Assembly (NCBI RefSeq): GCF_900128505.1
Contig: NZ_LT669941.1
Span: 607,526-671,525 of the forward strand
Length of the DNA: 64,000 nt
Reading direction: 5' to 3'
Source: Parabacteroides timonensis
GTDB lineage: Bacteria; Bacteroidota; Bacteroidia; Bacteroidales; Tannerellaceae
Part shown: positions 1 through 8,852 of the stretch, piece after piece
Position numbering within the stretch: position 1 is the first letter of the stretch
Layout of the letters: each line of letters starts with the position of its first letter
Notes under the pieces: model-generated
What the model was told of the DNA's origin: nothing
The model's database searches: none
Seen by the model: the letters and a program-made list of their open reading frames with translations, nothing else
Program-made: the position numbers and the translations under genes

Positions 1-1873
1 GATACGGGACACGCAAGCGTTCGATCTTATCTTTTCGCGACCTGTAAAACAAGCTGGATTGTAATAATTGTTCTCCGAAGTTCTTTTTGTAATTCAGTTC
101 AAAGGAATGTATATATTCAGGCCGGATGTCTGGATTTCCGATCTCGGCTGTGTAATAATCGCGATACGTGATATATGGCTCCATGTAAAAGAGTTCCGGA
201 CGGTTGGTTCGGTACGAATAGGCAAATGTCAGTTTCTGTTCATGGGGAAGTGTATATCCGATATGTACGGAAGGAAAAACTTCGAAACGGTTTACTTTCC
301 GATTTGCACCTTCGATGGAGCTGCGTAATACCTGGTGTGTATGTTCGCCCCGGACGCCGACCTGTGCATCGAATGCCTTATAACTGTCGCTGCCTATCAG
401 ATAAACCGAATGGATACCACGTTGAAAATAGAATGTGTTGTAAATATCTTCGCGCCAGTAGAACTCCTTTTTCTCCGGGTTCCAGAACTGCATACTGTAA
501 TCGCCGTCTTCCAGGTAAGAATGATACTGATAGCCGCTCTCCAAATGACCGGTCTTGCTGTAAGGATATTTATAGTCGACATTACCGCGTACCGTCCAAC
601 GTATTTCATCCTCCCAGGCACGATGTCCCTGTTGACGTTGGTCACTTTTATCAAACAGGTCGCTTTGGAAATACTCCATAGGATTTCCTTCATATCCTAA
701 CATGAAACTACCGGAAAGTGCATGTCCATCGTCATTGAACTTATGAGAAAATCCGGCTTTCCCGATATTGACAGTCGAATGCAGATCGAATTCATCGCGG
801 CTGTTGAAGTTGTGTGGGGCGGATTCGCCGGTAGCGTCTTTGCGGGTTTCCGTGTAGTCCAGGTTTCCGTCACGGGTGAATTTGTCGTAGACAACCTGCA
901 ACTCTGCGTTGACGGATGTTTTCGGAGAGAAAGAATAATCGATGCCTCCGCGCAATCCGTAATGGTAGTTCTTCCCTTTTCTGGGACCATGAGAGATGGA
1001 TGTTGTTGTTACATCATCGACAATAGTTGTTTTTTGCTGATCGAAGTGGCTTTCCCGGATCGGTTGGTTCCAATGCCCGGCAAAATGCCATTGCAATTTA
1101 TTCAATTGCTGGGAGATAAGGAAGTCGACTCCATTGGAAAGGGCTGTACTGCCATACATATTCGCCATACCATTAATACCCTGGTGTTTATGCTTTTTAG
1201 TGACAATGTTAATCATGCCGACTTCACCATCCGTATCATAACGAGCCGATGGGGTAGTGATGATTTCCACATTTTCTATCTGTCCGGCCGGTATCTGTTG
1301 CAATGCCTGTGTACCAGAATAGAAGCTCGGCTTTCCATCGATATATACTTTAAAGCCGCTACTCCCTCTGAATGTTACGTCACCATTGACATCGACCCGT
1401 ATGGAAGGAGTGTTTTCAAGAATATCGACAGCCGTACCGCCGCTTCCCATCAGGTTGTTGGAGGCATCGATGATCTTTTTATCCAGTTTATAGATGATCT
1501 GCCTTTTCGTACCTTCCACTACGACTTCGGATAATCCGACTTCCAGTGGCTGCAATTCGATAATACCCAGATCCAATACAGGCTGGGAGGGACGAAGCGC
1601 AATCGTTTCACGGGTATAGACATCATATCCGATCAACCTGACCAATAATGAATATTCCCCGTCGTTAATATCCGTTATCCGGAAAGACCCATCTGTCCCG
1701 GATAACGTACTGGAAACAGCTGCCGTTTCCCCTTTCTTTAATACTATGACATCCGCAAATTCGATCGGATTGCCTGTGCTTTTATCCCGGATCATCCCTT
1801 TTATCCGGGGAGAAACAGCCATAACGGAATGGAAGCTGAATACTAAAAGAATAAGAATTAAAGTACCTTTCAT
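1..1873 (-). CDS. TonB-dependent receptor / outer-membrane beta-barrel protein (3' end outside window)
   Basis: The reading frame is open on the minus strand from an ATG at 1873 to the left edge, giving the first 624 residues. It starts with a signal peptide (MKGTLILILLVFS), then a carboxypeptidase-regulatory-like beta-sandwich (about residues 22-105), a plug domain (around SGGTAVDILENTPS and YIDGKPS) and the start of a 22-strand-type barrel. The residues at the window edge read RSRKDKIERLRVPY, which also occur in the complete 805-residue paralog at 41474-43891, so about 180 residues are missing. It should sit in the outer membrane and take up a ligand with TonB energy. There is no SusD partner next to it. 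It is divergent from the HTCS regulator, which may control it. The substrate is unknown. Confidence 0.9.
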   Translation of the reverse strand, partial: MKGTLILILLVFSFHSVMAVSPRIKGMIRDKSTGNPIEFADVIVLKKGETAAVSSTLSGTDGSFRITDINDGEYSLLVRLIGYDVYTRETIALRPSQPVLDLGIIELQPLEVGLSEVVVEGTKRQIIYKLDKKIIDASNNLMGSGGTAVDILENTPSIRVDVNGDVTFRGSSGFKVYIDGKPSFYSGTQALQQIPAGQIENVEIITTPSARYDTDGEVGMINIVTKKHKHQGINGMANMYGSTALSNGVDFLISQQLNKLQWHFAGHWNQPIRESHFDQQKTTIVDDVTTTSISHGPRKGKNYHYGLRGGIDYSFSPKTSVNAELQVVYDKFTRDGNLDYTETRKDATGESAPHNFNSRDEFDLHSTVNIGKAGFSHKFNDDGHALSGSFMLGYEGNPMEYFQSDLFDKSDQRQQGHRAWEDEIRWTVRGNVDYKYPYSKTGHLESGYQYHSYLEDGDYSMQFWNPEKKEFYWREDIYNTFYFQRGIHSVYLIGSDSYKAFDAQVGVRGEHTHQVLRSSIEGANRKVNRFEVFPSVHIGYTLPHEQKLTFAYSYRTNRPELFYMEPYITYRDYYTAEIGNPDIRPEYIHSFELNYKKNFGEQLLQSSLFYRSRKDKIERLRVPY

Positions 1874-1898
1874 GATGATATGTTTATGATTGATGTCG

Positions 1899-1906
1899 CA
1901 AAACTA
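1899..1906 (-). promoter_or_regulatory. Putative -7 box for the TonB-dependent receptor
   Basis: On the minus strand the bases read TAGTTTTG, matching the Bacteroidetes TAnnTTTG element, about 25 bases before the receptor ATG. No clear -33 element was found, so this is only a motif match. Confidence 0.35.
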
Positions 1907-1944
1907 ATCAAGTGATTTCTATACGGAGAAGAGATAATGGGAGA

Positions 1945-1978
1945 TTTGATCGGTGTGTCATGGAGAGAGATATATTTG
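1945..1978 (+). promoter_or_regulatory. Putative promoter of the HTCS gene
   Basis: TTTG (1945-1948) and TATATTTG (1971-1978) are 22 bases apart, close to the Bacteroidetes -33/-7 arrangement. This gives a leader of about 40 bases before the ATG at 2025. A second TATATTTG at 2014-2021 lies almost on the start codon and is less useful. Confidence 0.4.
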
Positions 1979-2024
1979 TCACTGTCAGACATAGCGGAGA
2001 CAGGAAATAAGACTATATTTGTCT

Positions 2025-5000
2025 ATGATTTCATTCTTCGATATCGCTATTGGGAAGAGAACTTTTTATTGTTTTCTTTTCTTATCGGCCCTTTTACTGA
2101 TCGCTCCGTCGGTGAAGGGTTTCAACCTGCGGAAAATAAATAACGCGGAAAACCTTTCCAGTAGCAACATCTTTTCATTCTATCAGGACGAAAAAGGATT
2201 TATGTGGATAGGTACGAGCCGTGGGGTAGATATCTATGATGGAAAACGTATTATAAAGTACAGCCCCAGGGACGGCGAGAAATATTTTGCCGGTAGCCGG
2301 ATTGAGAAGATAGAACAGACCGGTGGGAAGGTCTGGCTTCAGACTTATCACGGATTATATAAGATTGACTTGAAAACATCTGTCACCCAGTCGTTCGATA
2401 TGTTTAACCGGATAGCTTTTCTCGATAAAGACAGCCGGGGAAATATCTTCCTGATACAGGGTAACAATAGTATTTATTATACACTTAAGGATCAGGAACA
2501 ATTTGAGCAAAAGTTCATTCCTGATCTGGCAGCAAACGATATAGCCGATTTCTTTATCGATGACTCCGATCGATTGTGGATATTCCAGAAGAACGGCGAC
2601 AACATTTGTTTTTCCATTCAGATAGACGAGCAAGGTAATGCGAACCTTTTCCCTTTGCCCGGTTATAAGCATCCCGTCGGTATCGTCTATTGTGCGAACG
2701 AAGATAACATCTCGTATTTCGTGGATAACACATATACGTTGTATGAATTCGATACATCCAGTCGTAAAGCTTTTCCCGTATATCCTTTAAAGGATTATCT
2801 TGCCGGAAAAGACGACATCACATCCCTTCTGAAATTCCATGACGACTATTTCATCGGCTTTAAGACGAAAGGATTATCCTTGCTTAGGAAAGGTGAATAT
2901 GGTTATTATTTCGATACATTGGAGATTACCGGTGGAATCAACTGTCTGCGTAAGGATAATTATCAGGATATGATTTGGGTAGGAACTTCTGGACACGGTG
3001 TATTTACCTGTTCGGAAGACTTGTATTCCATCCGGTCTGTTCACCTGAATGATCTTCCGTTAAAATTACGGCAACCTGTAAATGCTTTGTTCGTAGACAA
3101 AGAGAATACTTTATGGTTGGGTAGCCGGGGAGACGGCATTCTTCGTGTCTTTGATTTCCAACCGGATAAAAAGGTAGAAGATCACCGTATGGAATTGATC
3201 TCTACTTCAAATAGTGGGTTACGGGATAATACGATCCTTTCTTTTTCATCCAGTCGACAGGATAACCTCTGGATCGGAAGTGAACACGGACTCAGCTATT
3301 TTAACCGGAAAGAGAAACGTATCATTCCTATTCCTGTATTATGTGGGAATAGAAATGTAGAATTTATATCCGATATATATGAACGAGATTCCCTATTGTG
3401 GATATCTACGCTTGGCATGGGGATCATACAGGCAACATTTGAATGGCGGAACAGCCATCCTGTAGTAACGGTTGTAAAACAATTCACTGTCCGTGAAGAT
3501 GACGAGTTTACCAATCGTTTTCAATATATCTATCCGGAAAACGATTCTATTTTATGGTGCATGAATAAGGGAGAAGGTTTCTTCCGGCTGAATATCGCAA
3601 CATCAACCTGGGAAAATATCCGTTTTGAAGGAAATACGATCAATGAAACCAATGTTATACAGAAAGATTATCACGGAAACTACCTGATCGGAACCAATTA
3701 CGGGTTGGTAAAGTATGGCCCGGACGATTATAAATTATTGAATGAGATCAATAAATACTCAACCAACAGCATTTATAGTATTCTTCCTGATACTATTGCC
3801 GGTTATTGGTTAAGTACTAACCGGGGGTTGATCTTGTATAATACAGACCAGGAATTGTTCCGCACTTACGATCATCATGACGGTCTTTCGATACTCGAAT
3901 TTAATGAAGGTTCCTCCTTCAAAAACGAAAATGACGGGACGCTTTTCTTCGGGGGAACCAATGGCTTTGTTACTATCCGTCGCAATTATTATGATGAAGG
4001 GCAACACTATATGCCGCCAGTCTATTTCAGGACGATCACTATACGGGATAGGCAGTATCCTGTTGAGGAATTTCTGTCGCAGAAGGGAAAAAAGACGATT
4101 CTGAAACTCTCGCATGACGAGAATTTCTTTACGCTCTCTTTCTCTGCGACCGACTATCTGAACGGTAATGGTTATTCCTATTATTATAAGTTGGATAGCG
4201 GTGAAAAGGAATGGACTTCCAACGGAAGTTCCGATATAATCACTTTCGCTGATCTTCATCCGGGGAATTATACATTGTATATAAAGTATTATAATAAAGT
4301 ACTGGGAAAAGAAAGTTATATCTATAAACTAAATATCGAAGTTTTACCTCCGTGGTATGCTTCATCCTGGGCCCGATGCATTTATTTTTTACTATTATTG
4401 GTTGTGACAGGGCTTGTCACTCGGATATGGATTGTTTACAATAGAAAGAAAAAAGCGGATCGTCTGCAGAAGATGGAACAGAAACATAAAGAGGAAATAT
4501 ACGAGTCCAAGCTCCAGTTCTTCACAAATATATCCCATGAGTTCTGTACGCCGTTAACGCTTATCTACGGCCCTTGCAACCGTTTGATGGAGCAGAAGAA
4601 CTTGAGTGAACCCGCCCGGAAATACACTTCCATCATTAAGCAGAATGCCGAGAGGCTGAATTCGCTGATACAGGATCTGATCGAATTCAACCGGATCGAG
4701 TCGGGTTATAAGAAACCTGTGATAATACCTGTCGATATAACTGCTTTAGCCAATAAACTGGTGGATTCATTCACCGATATGGCGGAGTCGCATGCTGTAA
4801 GACTTGAAAAAGAGATATCCCTTTTTATTCAATGGAATTCCGACAAGGATTTTATTGTCACCATCCTTCTCAATCTTTTATCCAATGCATTCAAATACGC
4901 GGAAAACGAGAAGAAAGTAATTGTCAGGATCGGAACCGATTCCAATAATTTATATATCACCGTCTCCAATACCGGAAAGGGGATAGCAGCAAAAGATATT

Positions 5001-6071
5001 CCTACTCTGTTTGACAGATACCGCATTCTGCAGAACATTGAACAAAGTGACAATACTTCATTCTGGTCGCGTAACGGGTTAGGTCTGGCAATCTCTTACA
5101 ATATGGTACATTTGCTCGGCGGAACGATTGAAGTAGAGAGTATCCCGGATGAATGGACACATTTCAGGATCAAACTGCCTTACCTCGAAGCTTCTCTTGC
5201 CGGATCAAACGAAGAGACGGCTGTATCATTGCCTGATTATAATTCGGAACGTACACCTGTCTGGCAAATCCCTGAAAGTCCTATCGACAGATCGAAACCG
5301 ACACTGCTTGTTGTGGATGATGAAATAGAAATCCGCTGGCTTATCTTCGATATATTCAGGGACGATTATAATGTATTGACAGCTGCAGGTCCCATTGAGG
5401 CCTCTGAAATATTAAAAGATATACACCCCGACCTTATTATTTGTGACGTGATTATGCCGGGAACAGATGGCCTGACTTTCTCACGGCAGGTAAAAGAGGA
5501 TGAAACAACTGCTCATATCCCTTTTATTCTGTTATCGGCTCGACAGGATATTGAAGGGCAGACTGCGGGGCTGAATGCCGGAGCAGAACTTTATATAACC
5601 AAGCCGTTTAATGTGGATTTCCTGAAATCTTCCGTCCAACGCCTGTTGGAGAGAAAAGAAAGTCTCCGTGAATATTTCTCGTCTCCATTAAGTTCATACA
5701 CGTTAGAGAACGGAAAGCTATCCCATAAAGAGCATAAAAAATTCGTCAATGATATATTGAAGATCATTAATAAAAATCTAAGGAACAAAGACCTGTCTGC
5801 GCAATTGATCGCTGAGAAAATGAACATAGGTCTTCGTACCTTTTACCGTAAGCTGGAAGAGATTGAAGAGATCACTCTAGCTGAACTGATCAATAACTGT
5901 CGGTTACTGAAAGCTGCCGATTTGCTTATAAAAACAAAACTGACCATCGATGAAATAGTCTTTCAATCCGGCTTCACCAACCGCTCCACTTTTTATCGGG
6001 CATTCTCAAAGAAATATAATTGTACCCCGACGGAGTATAGAAAACAACAGGATGGTTCGATGAGCAAATAA
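2025..6071 (+). CDS. Hybrid two-component system sensor/regulator (HTCS)
   Basis: This one protein senses a ligand in the periplasm and binds DNA in the cytoplasm. From the ATG at 2025 it has 1348 residues (a TTG six bases upstream is also open): a signal/anchor segment, two-component propeller repeats (motifs such as FMWIGTSRG, LWIGSEHG), a Y_Y_Y domain (about 695-775), a membrane segment (about 783-805), HisKA with phospho-acceptor His near 838 (ISHEFCTPLTLI), HATPase (LLNLLSNAFKYA, NGLGLAIS), a receiver with Asp near 1141 (IICDVIMPG) and Lys in TKPF, and a C-terminal AraC-type DNA-binding domain. The H-box has Cys where HTCS proteins usually have Arg. HTCS proteins normally control glycan-use loci. 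Here the only adjacent candidate target is the divergent orphan receptor, so the ligand cannot be inferred. Confidence 0.95.
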   Translation: MISFFDIAIGKRTFYCFLFLSALLLIAPSVKGFNLRKINNAENLSSSNIFSFYQDEKGFMWIGTSRGVDIYDGKRIIKYSPRDGEKYFAGSRIEKIEQTGGKVWLQTYHGLYKIDLKTSVTQSFDMFNRIAFLDKDSRGNIFLIQGNNSIYYTLKDQEQFEQKFIPDLAANDIADFFIDDSDRLWIFQKNGDNICFSIQIDEQGNANLFPLPGYKHPVGIVYCANEDNISYFVDNTYTLYEFDTSSRKAFPVYPLKDYLAGKDDITSLLKFHDDYFIGFKTKGLSLLRKGEYGYYFDTLEITGGINCLRKDNYQDMIWVGTSGHGVFTCSEDLYSIRSVHLNDLPLKLRQPVNALFVDKENTLWLGSRGDGILRVFDFQPDKKVEDHRMELISTSNSGLRDNTILSFSSSRQDNLWIGSEHGLSYFNRKEKRIIPIPVLCGNRNVEFISDIYERDSLLWISTLGMGIIQATFEWRNSHPVVTVVKQFTVREDDEFTNRFQYIYPENDSILWCMNKGEGFFRLNIATSTWENIRFEGNTINETNVIQKDYHGNYLIGTNYGLVKYGPDDYKLLNEINKYSTNSIYSILPDTIAGYWLSTNRGLILYNTDQELFRTYDHHDGLSILEFNEGSSFKNENDGTLFFGGTNGFVTIRRNYYDEGQHYMPPVYFRTITIRDRQYPVEEFLSQKGKKTILKLSHDENFFTLSFSATDYLNGNGYSYYYKLDSGEKEWTSNGSSDIITFADLHPGNYTLYIKYYNKVLGKESYIYKLNIEVLPPWYASSWARCIYFLLLLVVTGLVTRIWIVYNRKKKADRLQKMEQKHKEEIYESKLQFFTNISHEFCTPLTLIYGPCNRLMEQKNLSEPARKYTSIIKQNAERLNSLIQDLIEFNRIESGYKKPVIIPVDITALANKLVDSFTDMAESHAVRLEKEISLFIQWNSDKDFIVTILLNLLSNAFKYAENEKKVIVRIGTDSNNLYITVSNTGKGIAAKDIPTLFDRYRILQNIEQSDNTSFWSRNGLGLAISYNMVHLLGGTIEVESIPDEWTHFRIKLPYLEASLAGSNEETAVSLPDYNSERTPVWQIPESPIDRSKPTLLVVDDEIEIRWLIFDIFRDDYNVLTAAGPIEASEILKDIHPDLIICDVIMPGTDGLTFSRQVKEDETTAHIPFILLSARQDIEGQTAGLNAGAELYITKPFNVDFLKSSVQRLLERKESLREYFSSPLSSYTLENGKLSHKEHKKFVNDILKIINKNLRNKDLSAQLIAEKMNIGLRTFYRKLEEIEEITLAELINNCRLLKAADLLIKTKLTIDEIVFQSGFTNRSTFYRAFSKKYNCTPTEYRKQQDGSMSK

Positions 6072-6214
6072 GCCGGAGGATAGAACCGACGGGGATATTG
6101 TATAGATGATTTTTGCTGGAGGAAAGGAGGGTGTTGCTGACGATTAAGATGAAAGAGAAGTTACCATATCCACAAATGCCATGAAAAATAAGTTGTAAAA
6201 AACAACTCTAAGCA

Positions 6215-6243
6215 TTGAAATCAATAAAAAACAACTATCTTTG
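6215..6243 (+). promoter_or_regulatory. Putative promoter of the Rpn-family gene
   Basis: TATCTTTG at 6236-6243 matches the -7 consensus, with a TTG at 6215-6217 eighteen bases upstream. Transcription would begin near 6248-6250, inside or just before the hairpin at 6246-6269. Confidence 0.5.
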
Positions 6244-6245
6244 TC

Positions 6246-6269
6246 CTGTTACCTGCTAGTAGGTAACAG
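6246..6269 (+). promoter_or_regulatory. Perfect 9-bp dyad at the likely transcript 5' end
   Basis: CTGTTACCT and AGGTAACAG are exact inverted repeats separated by GCTAGT. The dyad begins two bases after the -7 box, so it is either a 5'-end RNA hairpin or an operator overlapping the transcription start. Confidence 0.55.
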
Positions 6270-6289
6270 ACCATTAAAACCATTGACAT

Positions 6290-7129
6290 ATGGAAAAGTA
6301 CGTTAACATTATGTTAGACAAAGCTTTTAAATCCGTTTTCGGAGTAAAGCAAGTAGCCATCGACTTTATCAATGCTGCCCTCGAAGGCGAGCGCCAGGTC
6401 AAAGACTTGACCTATCTTGATAAAGAAATCCAACCCGAAGTGATAGAACAGCGCACGGTGATCTTCGATCTCCTATGCGAAGATGTGGACGGGAGTAGAT
6501 TTATTTTGGAGATGCAGAATTGTCCGCAACGTTGTTTCTTTAATCGGGGATTCTATTATCTTTGCCGGATGGTCTCTCGTCAGGGAGAGTCTGGTGATGA
6601 CTGGAAGTATAGCCTGCTTCCGGTGTATGGTATCTATCTGTTGAACTTTAGTCTGCCGGAATTTCGGAGCTGGCGTACGGACGTAGTCCTCGCCGACGAG
6701 GCAACAGGTAAAACATTTGGCGAGGTCAAGCTGAAACAGATCTATCTGTCGTTCGACCTGTTCAATTTGAGTGAAGAGAAATGTAAGACGCCTCTTGAAA
6801 ACACGATTTATATATTGAAGAATATGAATTTATTTGATATGTCTCCGTTCAAGGAGAAAAATGATGCTTTCAAGCGCTTGCTCGATGTGGCAAACCTGGA
6901 AACAATGACTGCTCACGAACGTGCTGTCTATGAGGAGAATCTGAAGATCTACCGTGACTGGCGTGCTACGCTGGAATATGCTGTGGAGGAAGCCGAGGAA
7001 AAAGGTTTAAAGAAAGGCAAGAAAGAAGAACAACGCCTTATCGCAACAAACTTAAAAAAGCAGGGAGTTTCAGTCGAAACAATAGCCCAAGGCACTGGGT
7101 TGTCGGCTGAAGAAATAGACGAATTATAA
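6290..7129 (+). CDS. Rpn family recombination-promoting nuclease / putative transposase (PD-(D/E)XK)
   Basis: The 279-residue protein matches the Rpn/PD-(D/E)XK transposase-like family common in Bacteroidales. Asp60 (VIFDLLCE) and the Glu74-x-Gln76 pair (ILEMQ) fit the nuclease core, in which the last Lys of the classical motif is replaced by Gln in this family. The C-terminus has a charged Lys/Glu helix (about 230-255) and ends in a small helix resembling an HTH (VSVETIAQGTGLSAEEI). Family members promote RecA-independent recombination or act in phage defence. No cargo, terminal repeats or partner gene are seen, so it is not shown to be mobile here. It is monocistronic, with its own promoter, a 5' dyad and a strong terminator. 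Confidence 0.85.
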   Translation: MEKYVNIMLDKAFKSVFGVKQVAIDFINAALEGERQVKDLTYLDKEIQPEVIEQRTVIFDLLCEDVDGSRFILEMQNCPQRCFFNRGFYYLCRMVSRQGESGDDWKYSLLPVYGIYLLNFSLPEFRSWRTDVVLADEATGKTFGEVKLKQIYLSFDLFNLSEEKCKTPLENTIYILKNMNLFDMSPFKEKNDAFKRLLDVANLETMTAHERAVYEENLKIYRDWRATLEYAVEEAEEKGLKKGKKEEQRLIATNLKKQGVSVETIAQGTGLSAEEIDEL

Positions 7130-7149
7130 TTTCTATTGTTTGTCAATTG

Positions 7150-7194
7150 AATCAGCCAGATTGTTATATATTGAACAGTCTGGCTGATTTTGTG
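7150..7194 (+). terminator. Rho-independent terminator after the Rpn-family gene
   Basis: AATCAGCCAGA (7150-7160) and TCTGGCTGATT (7179-7189) form a perfect 11-bp stem followed by a short T-rich run. Confidence 0.85.
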
Positions 7195-7197
7195 ATT

Positions 7198-7418
7198 ATA
7201 TATAAGCATCGGTATCGGCAATCCTAAGAGAGCGCAAAGCACTCTATGAAAGGCCTCAGCGGGTGAGCGTCCGTGGAGGGAGAAGACGAAGCGACCCGGA
7301 AAAATCCGCTGTTTGAGCGCAGCGAGTTTCGGATTTTTCAAGCGAAGTCTTCTCCCGGAGCAGCGAAGCCGGTGCAGCCTTGATCTTTTGCCTACTTTTG
7401 GATCAAGCCAAAAGTAGG
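7198..7418. repeat. Nested palindromic intergenic repeat (dispersed-repeat type)
   Basis: This GC-richer block contains three perfect inverted repeats. GGGAGAAGAC (7278-7287) pairs with 7347-7356. Nested inside it, GAAAAATCCG (7299-7308) pairs with 7330-7339. A separate CCTACTTTTGG (7391-7401) pairs with 7408-7418 and ends four bases before the stop codon of the minus-strand aldo/keto reductase. From memory it resembles dispersed intergenic repeats of Bacteroides and Parabacteroides. It could end or stabilise the reductase mRNA. No coding frame is supported. Confidence 0.7.
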
Positions 7419-7421
7419 AGC

Positions 7422-8822
7422 CTAATTTTGTTTCAACTGTTCCGTATATTTATCTATACGTAATAACTCTTTCGGAATATCGATGTTCTGCGGACAATGC
7501 GGATTGCACTGGTTGCAGCCGACACAATGATTGGCCTGACGCAGCCGGGGAACACTACGGTCGTATCCGACAAGGAAAGCACGACGCGCTTTCGCATAAT
7601 TTTCATCCTGTTGGCTTTCGGGAATATTTCCGGCATTGATACAACGGTTGTAATGCAAGAGGATCTCAGGAATATCCAAACCATACGGACAAGGCATACA
7701 ATATTTACAATCATTGCAGGGGATGGTTGGATAGCGGAGCATTTGTACGGCAGTCTCTTCCAGAAAAGCCAGATCGTTATCCGTCAGCGGTTCCAGTGGG
7801 GAATAGGTGCGGAGATTATCCTGCAGATGTTCCATATAAGTCATTCCGCTTAACACAGTCAATACACCCGGGAATGTTCCGGCGAAACGGAAAGCCCATG
7901 ATGCGACACTCGACTCGGGACTGCGTTGTTTCAGTTTCGCTGCAATATGGTCGTGTACGTTCGAGAGACGGCCTCCCAGTAACGGCTCCATGATGATGGC
8001 GGGGATGTTCCGTTTCTGTAATTCGCCGTATAGATATTCAGCATCGGTATTCCGGGTGTTGACCTCTTTCGCATGTTTCCAGTCAACATAGTTGAGCTGT
8101 ATCTGGACAAAGTCCCACTTGATCTCGTCCTGACGGGAGAGGAGGTAGTCGAATACTTTGATATCTCCATGATAAGAGAAACCCAGGTTGCGGATACGGC
8201 CTGCCTGTCGTTCTTCAAGCAGAAAATCGAGTATACCGTTGTTTATATAACGTCCTTCGAAATCTTCCATACCGTTTCCCATACCGATACCGTGCAACAG
8301 GTAATAGTCGATATAGTCGACTTGCAGCTCTTTCATAGAGTTACGATACATAGCCATCGAGTTTTCACGGCTCCATGTCTGGGGCGCGAAGTTGGATAAT
8401 TTGGTGGCAATATAATAGGTATCGCGCGGATAACGGCTGAGAGCGATACCTGTGGCATGCTCCGAACGTCCTTTACAATATGCAGGCGATGTGTCGAAAT
8501 AGTTGATACCATGTGCAATGGCATAGTCGACCAGGCGGTTGACCATTTCCTGGTCGATCTCGTCGCCACTGTCTCTTGCACTGCTGTTGGAAACTGTTGG
8601 CCAACGCATACAGCCATATCCTAACAAGGATACTTTATCGCCTGTCGTGGGCGTGGTGCGATAGGTCATTTCGGCAGGAATATCACCGGAACCGTTTCCC
8701 CGGAAGGATGCGTTTTTATCCGGTTTACAACTATAAAGTGAGGCTGTCGATGCCAGTGTGCTGCCGCCTAAGACTTTCAGGAATCTCCGTCGGTCTATAT
8801 TCTTTTTATTCTTTTCTTCCAT
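7422..8822 (-). CDS. Exported aldo/keto reductase with C-terminal 2x[4Fe-4S] ferredoxin domain
   Basis: This is an AKR-fold oxidoreductase of 466 residues. The N-terminus has a Tat-type signal (DRRRFLKVLGG, residues 10-20) followed by Cys32 in a lipobox-like LYSC. The AKR catalytic tetrad is visible as Asp110, Tyr115, Lys141 and His177. The C-terminus carries two ferredoxin clusters, Cys369/372/375/378 and Cys433/436/439/443. It is the second gene of a minus-strand pair, 30 bases after the iron-sulfur membrane protein at 8853-10400. That suggests electrons reach it from the quinone pool rather than only from NADPH, which is inference. The substrate is unknown. Confidence 0.88.
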   Translation of the reverse strand: MEEKNKKNIDRRRFLKVLGGSTLASTASLYSCKPDKNASFRGNGSGDIPAEMTYRTTPTTGDKVSLLGYGCMRWPTVSNSSARDSGDEIDQEMVNRLVDYAIAHGINYFDTSPAYCKGRSEHATGIALSRYPRDTYYIATKLSNFAPQTWSRENSMAMYRNSMKELQVDYIDYYLLHGIGMGNGMEDFEGRYINNGILDFLLEERQAGRIRNLGFSYHGDIKVFDYLLSRQDEIKWDFVQIQLNYVDWKHAKEVNTRNTDAEYLYGELQKRNIPAIIMEPLLGGRLSNVHDHIAAKLKQRSPESSVASWAFRFAGTFPGVLTVLSGMTYMEHLQDNLRTYSPLEPLTDNDLAFLEETAVQMLRYPTIPCNDCKYCMPCPYGLDIPEILLHYNRCINAGNIPESQQDENYAKARRAFLVGYDRSVPRLRQANHCVGCNQCNPHCPQNIDIPKELLRIDKYTEQLKQN

Positions 8823-8852
8823 GATGCTTTGTTTTGATGATTTTCAGGTATA

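Noticed and set aside
722..1534. A 270-residue plus-strand frame without known family.
   Set aside because: It is antisense to the TonB-dependent receptor, whose minus-strand frame is open throughout and matches its paralog at 41474-43891.
6290..7129. An active transposon built on the Rpn-family gene.
   Set aside because: No terminal inverted repeats or target-site duplication flank the gene. The nearby dyads fit promoter and terminator roles.
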